Source: Styela clava (Eukaryota; Chordata; Ascidiacea; Stolidobranchia; Styelidae). Taken from it: DNA of 64,000 nt. A program made the translations under genes and the position numbers. The stretch lies in the NCBI RefSeq assembly GCF_964204865.1, contig NC_135260.1, forward strand, positions 1,674,001-1,738,000, written 5' to 3'. How positions within the stretch are numbered: position 1 is the stretch's first letter; every line of letters begins with the position of its first letter. Below are positions 60,284 through 64,000 of the stretch, in pieces. The notes beneath the pieces were generated by a model. That model was not told the DNA's origin. It ran no database searches and was given only the letters and a program-made list of their open reading frames with translations.

Positions 60284-61497
60284 TTCGCTTTTATCAAAAA
60301 TAAAAGGAATGCTGTCTGAACAAAACATAATTTAAAATGAATATGTTATAAAATATTTCAGATTGTCGAGGACTGAATAATAAATAACTAACAGGGGCGA
60401 AACGCAACTTTACGAATAGTCACTGAGACCCGTCATCGATATTTCGAATGCGTCTTAATAGATATAGGCCTACTATATATGGCAGAATAATCGGTGCTAC
60501 TATGGAGTGAGTTAGGATATGGGAAATCGAGATAAGACGACTTAATTAATCATATGACGGATCACGGCCAATCGCCCGGTTATCAGTCAAGGCCAGTTAT
60601 TTCATTTCGGAAGCAAGCACTTAATGGTAGCGGAAGCCGTAACTTACCTGCGGTAACATGGAATACCTTACGACGACGAAGGGTTCTGAAAACTATCCCT
60701 TAATGGAATTCGAACCCACGCAGAGTAATCAGAGGTGTGGTAACGAGCGTATATCTGACACTTGGCACGATGCGCCACACGGTTGAGCACGAGTTTTACC
60801 ATAGCTTGAAATATACCTATATCTAGTATTACATAGTGAGATCTACGTCAGTTCAGTACTTTAGCGCAGGTTCAAAGCCTTCATTTTGCATCCCTAGTAG
60901 ATATCTAATTAAATTTAGTTAGACTGACTGACTATTAACGTTGATACATTTTTATTGAACCGGACTTAATCGAAAAATTAAACTCTCGCCAAGTTACGGG
61001 CGATCACCGAAGTGCCACGCGCTTGTGAGAGTTTATATATAACTTTTGATATTGTGTGAGTGCACGTAACCTAGCTTTGAGCACATATAATAAAAAACAA
61101 GCTTATAAGAAGGGCAACTTTCATATATATCCTACTGTCGAACTATCTGGGTTATGTGCTATACAATGGGCATCCGCTTATCAAAAAGCTTTGTCAATAA
61201 CACGTCAGGCCTCAATAACAAACAAGCGAGTTATATCAGCGACTCGATGCTTGCGTTAAGCCGTACACCAGAGATAAAATACCTATGAGGAAAAACATGC
61301 AATCAATAAATTAACGCATGTAATCAATAATAACAAAATTTGACACTGGTAGAAAATGTCGGCGGTAAGCCACTGAGCGAAACAGCGACTGCCTGAGTTT
61401 CATTGTTTGTGACTCTACAAACGAAACAGTTGAGCTTCGCTTCTCTCTCATTAGGCGTTGCCTAAATATAAATAACCGAATATGTCTCGTCGATATC

Positions 61498-61617
61498 GCC
61501 TACGACCATACCACGTTGAATACACCCGATCTCGTTCGATCTCGGAAGTTAAGCAACGTCGGGCTCGGTTAGTACTTGCATGGGTGACCGGCTGGGAATA
61601 CCGGGTGCCGTAGTCTT
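61498..61617 (+). rRNA. 5S ribosomal RNA, unit 38, helix I variant
   Basis: Shares G117T (GTAGTC) with unit 4. Confidence 0.93.
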
Positions 61618-62822
61618 TTCGCTTTTATCAAAAATAAAAGGAATGCTGTCTGAACAAAACATAATTTAAAATGAATATGTTATAAAATATTTCAGATTGT
61701 CGAGGACTGAATAATAACTAACAGGGGCGAAACGCAACTTTACGAATAGTCACTGAGACCCGTCATCGATATTTCGAATGCGTCTTAATAGATATAGGCC
61801 TACTATATATGGCAGAATAATCGGTGCTACTATGGAGTGAGTTAGGATATGGGAAATCGAGATAAGACGACTTAATTAATCATATGACGGATCACGGCCA
61901 ATCGCCCGGTTATCAGTCAAGGCCAGTTATTTCATTTCGGAAGCAAGCACTTAATGGTAGCGGAAGCCGTAACTTACCTGCGGTAACATGGACTACCTTA
62001 CGACGACGAAGGGTTCTGAAAACTATCCCTTAATGGAATTCGAACCGACGCAGAGTAATCAGAGGTGTGGTAACGAGCGTATATCTGACACTTAGCACGA
62101 TGCGCCACACGGTTGAGCACGAGTTTTACCATAGCTTGAAATCTACCTATATCTAGTATTACATAGTGAGATCTACGTCAATTCAGTACTTTAGCGCAGG
62201 TTCAAAGCCTTCATTTTGCATCCCTAGTAGATATCTCATTAAATTTAGTTAAACTGACTGACTATTAACGTTGATACATTTTTATTGAACCGGACTTAAT
62301 CGAAAAATTAAACTCTCGCCAAGTTACGGGCGATCACCGAAGTGCCACGCGCTTGTGAGAGTTTATATATAACTTTTGATACTGTGTGAATGCACGTAAC
62401 CTAGCTTTGAGCACATATAATAGAAAACAAGCTTATAAGAAGGGCAACTTTCATATATACTGTCGAACTATCTGGGTTATGTGCAATACAATGGGCATCC
62501 GCTTATCAAAAAGCTTTGTCAATAACACGTCAGGCCTCAATAACAAACAAGCGAGTTATATCAGCGACTCGATGCTTGCGTTAAGCCATACACCAGAGAT
62601 AAAATACCTATGAGGAAAAACATGCAATCAATAAATTAACGCATGTAATCAATAATAACAAAATTTGACACTGGTAGAAAGTGTTGGCGGTAAGCCATTG
62701 AGCGAAACAGCGACTGCCTGAGTTTCATTGTTTGTGACTCTACAAACGAAACAGTTGCGCTTCGCTTCTCTCTCATTAGGCGTTGCCTAAATATAAATAA
62801 CCGAATATGTCTCGTCGATATC

Positions 62823-62942
62823 GCCTACGACCATACCACGTTGAATACACCCGATCTCGTTCGATCTCGGAAGTTAAGCAACGTCGGGCTCGGTTAGTAC
62901 TTGCATGGGTGACCGGCTGGGAATACCGGGTGCCGTAGGCTT
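62823..62942 (+). rRNA. 5S ribosomal RNA, unit 39, full length
   Basis: Same as unit 1 over the gene. Its spacer carries the AATAATAAATAACTAAC duplication and runs off the window. Confidence 0.95.
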
Positions 62943-64000
62943 TTCGCTTTTATCAAAAATAAAAGGAATGCTGTCTGAACAAAACATAATTTAAAATGAA
63001 TATGTTATAAAATATTTCAGATTGTCGAGGACTGAATAATAAATAACTAACAGGGGCGAAACGCAACTTTACGAATAGTCACTGAGACCCGTCATCGATA
63101 TTTCGAATGCGTCCTAATAGATATAGGCCTACTATATATGGCAGAATAATCGGTGCTACTATGGAGTGAGTTGGATATGAGAAATCGAGATAAGACGACT
63201 TAATTAGTCATATGACGGATCACGCCAATCGCCCGGTTATCAGTCAAGGCCAGTTATTTCATTTCGGAAGCAAGCACTTAATGGTAGCGGAAGCCGTAAC
63301 TTACCTGCGGTAACATTGACTACCTTACGACGACGAAGGGTTCTGAAAACTATCCCTTAATGGAATTCGAACCCACGCAGAGTAATCAGAGGTGTGGTAA
63401 CGAGCGTATATCTCACACTTAGCACGATGCGCCACACGGTTGAGCACGAGTTTTACCATAGCTTGAAATCTACCTATATCTAGTATTACATAGTGAGATC
63501 TACGTCAATTCAGTACTTTAGCGCAGGTTCAAAGCCTTCATTTTGCATCCCTAGTAGATATCTCATTAAATTTAGTTAAACTGACTGACTATAAACGTTG
63601 ATACATTTTTATTGAACCGGACTTAATCGAAAAATTAAACTCTCGCCAAGTTACGGGCGATCACCGAAGTGCCACGCGCTTGTGAGAGTTTATATATAAC
63701 TTTTGATACTGTGTGAGTGCACGTAACCTAGCTTTGAGCACATATAATAGAAAACAAGCTTATAAGAAGGGCAACTTTCATATATACTGTCGAACTATCT
63801 GGGTTATGTGCAATACAATGGGCATCCGCTTATCAAAAAGCTTTGTCAATAACACGTCAGGCCTCAATAACAAACAAGCGAGTTATATCAGCGACTCGAT
63901 GCTTGCGTTAAGCCATACACCAGAGATAAAATACCTATGAGGAAAAACATGCAATCAATAAATTAACGCATGTAATCAATAATAACAAAATTTGACACTG

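Larger units (their letters stand above)
1..64000 (+). repeat. Tandem 5S rDNA array, 39 units interrupted by four insertions
   Basis: Thirty-nine head-to-tail 5S genes recur every 1290-1334 bp (start to start) once insertions are discounted, and the array runs off both ends of the window. Offsets from each 5S start: gene +1 to +120 (or +110); T-run at once after it; - strand tRNA-like segment near +524 to +612; tetranucleotide GACT repeat near +750; inverted-repeat element near +808 to +862; imperfect hairpin near +1199 to +1264; TATA-like box about 31 bp before the next gene. Spacer copies are nearly identical, differing by scattered substitutions and small indels (for example a 24-bp block missing in units 2, 3, 35 and 36). 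This is the homogenised pattern expected of concerted evolution. Confidence 0.97.
55873..64000 (+). repeat. Array block, end of unit 33 to partial unit 39
   Basis: All six 5S genes are full length. Units 34, 35 and 36 repeat units 1, 2 and 3 at an offset of 56,197 bp with few differences. Unit 38 matches unit 4, and units 37 and 39 are extra. Unit 37 (1334 bp) is the longest, with an insert TATATCCTACTGTCG near 61126. The window ends inside the unit 39 spacer. No protein gene is seen. Confidence 0.9.

Noticed and set aside
1-64000. CRISPR-like or bacterial repeat system
   Set aside because: The repeats are 1.3-kb 5S rDNA units with eukaryotic 5S genes; there are no short repeats with unique spacers.

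Overview
This window is a tandem 5S ribosomal DNA array from an animal genome. It holds 39 copies of a 5S-plus-spacer unit of about 1290-1334 bp, all on the + strand, and almost nothing else except mobile elements that have landed in the array. The 5S sequence fits the eukaryotic consensus. The inserted elements (a Tx1/L1-like non-LTR retrotransposon, BED-finger hAT and THAP-type DNA transposons) and the AT-rich spacer suggest an invertebrate metazoan. A marine deuterostome such as a tunicate is possible, but the sequence alone does not fix the species.

Each unit has the same plan. A TATA-like box lies at about -31. The 5S gene is 120 nt, or 110 nt in a deleted variant, and ends in a T-run. 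A spacer of roughly 1.2 kb follows. It contains a degenerate tRNA-like segment on the - strand, a 55-bp inverted-repeat element, and a roughly 65-bp imperfect hairpin ending about 57 bp before the next 5S gene. Sixteen genes are full length (units 1-4, 6, 8, 10, 13, 29, 32, 34-39). Twenty-three carry the same 10-nt deletion at nt 30-47, including 15 consecutive units (26814-45533). Spacer types form higher-order repeats: a B-D-C trimer around 29.4-38.9 kb, a dimer at 38.9-44.1 kb, and a second trimer at 45.4-53.0 kb. Units 34-36 copy units 1-3 at an offset of 56,197 bp.

Four insertions interrupt the array. (1) 13443-19627: a - strand Tx1-like LINE with ORF1 (two zinc knuckles) and ORF2 (endonuclease, reverse transcriptase, C-terminal CCHC), broken by one frameshift and preceded by a second, shorter 3' end of a related element. 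(2) 22741-26243: a decayed DNA transposon with 23-bp perfect terminal inverted repeats and a THAP-like remnant, itself carrying an 863-bp non-autonomous hAT element. (3) 33412-33705: a 294-bp probable retroposon that splits one 5S gene. (4) 52990-55872: an apparently intact hAT transposon encoding a 603-aa transposase, with an 8-bp target duplication.

No cellular protein-coding gene is seen. Short open frames that recur once per unit are spacer sequence: they start at GTG or are broken by indels in sister units.
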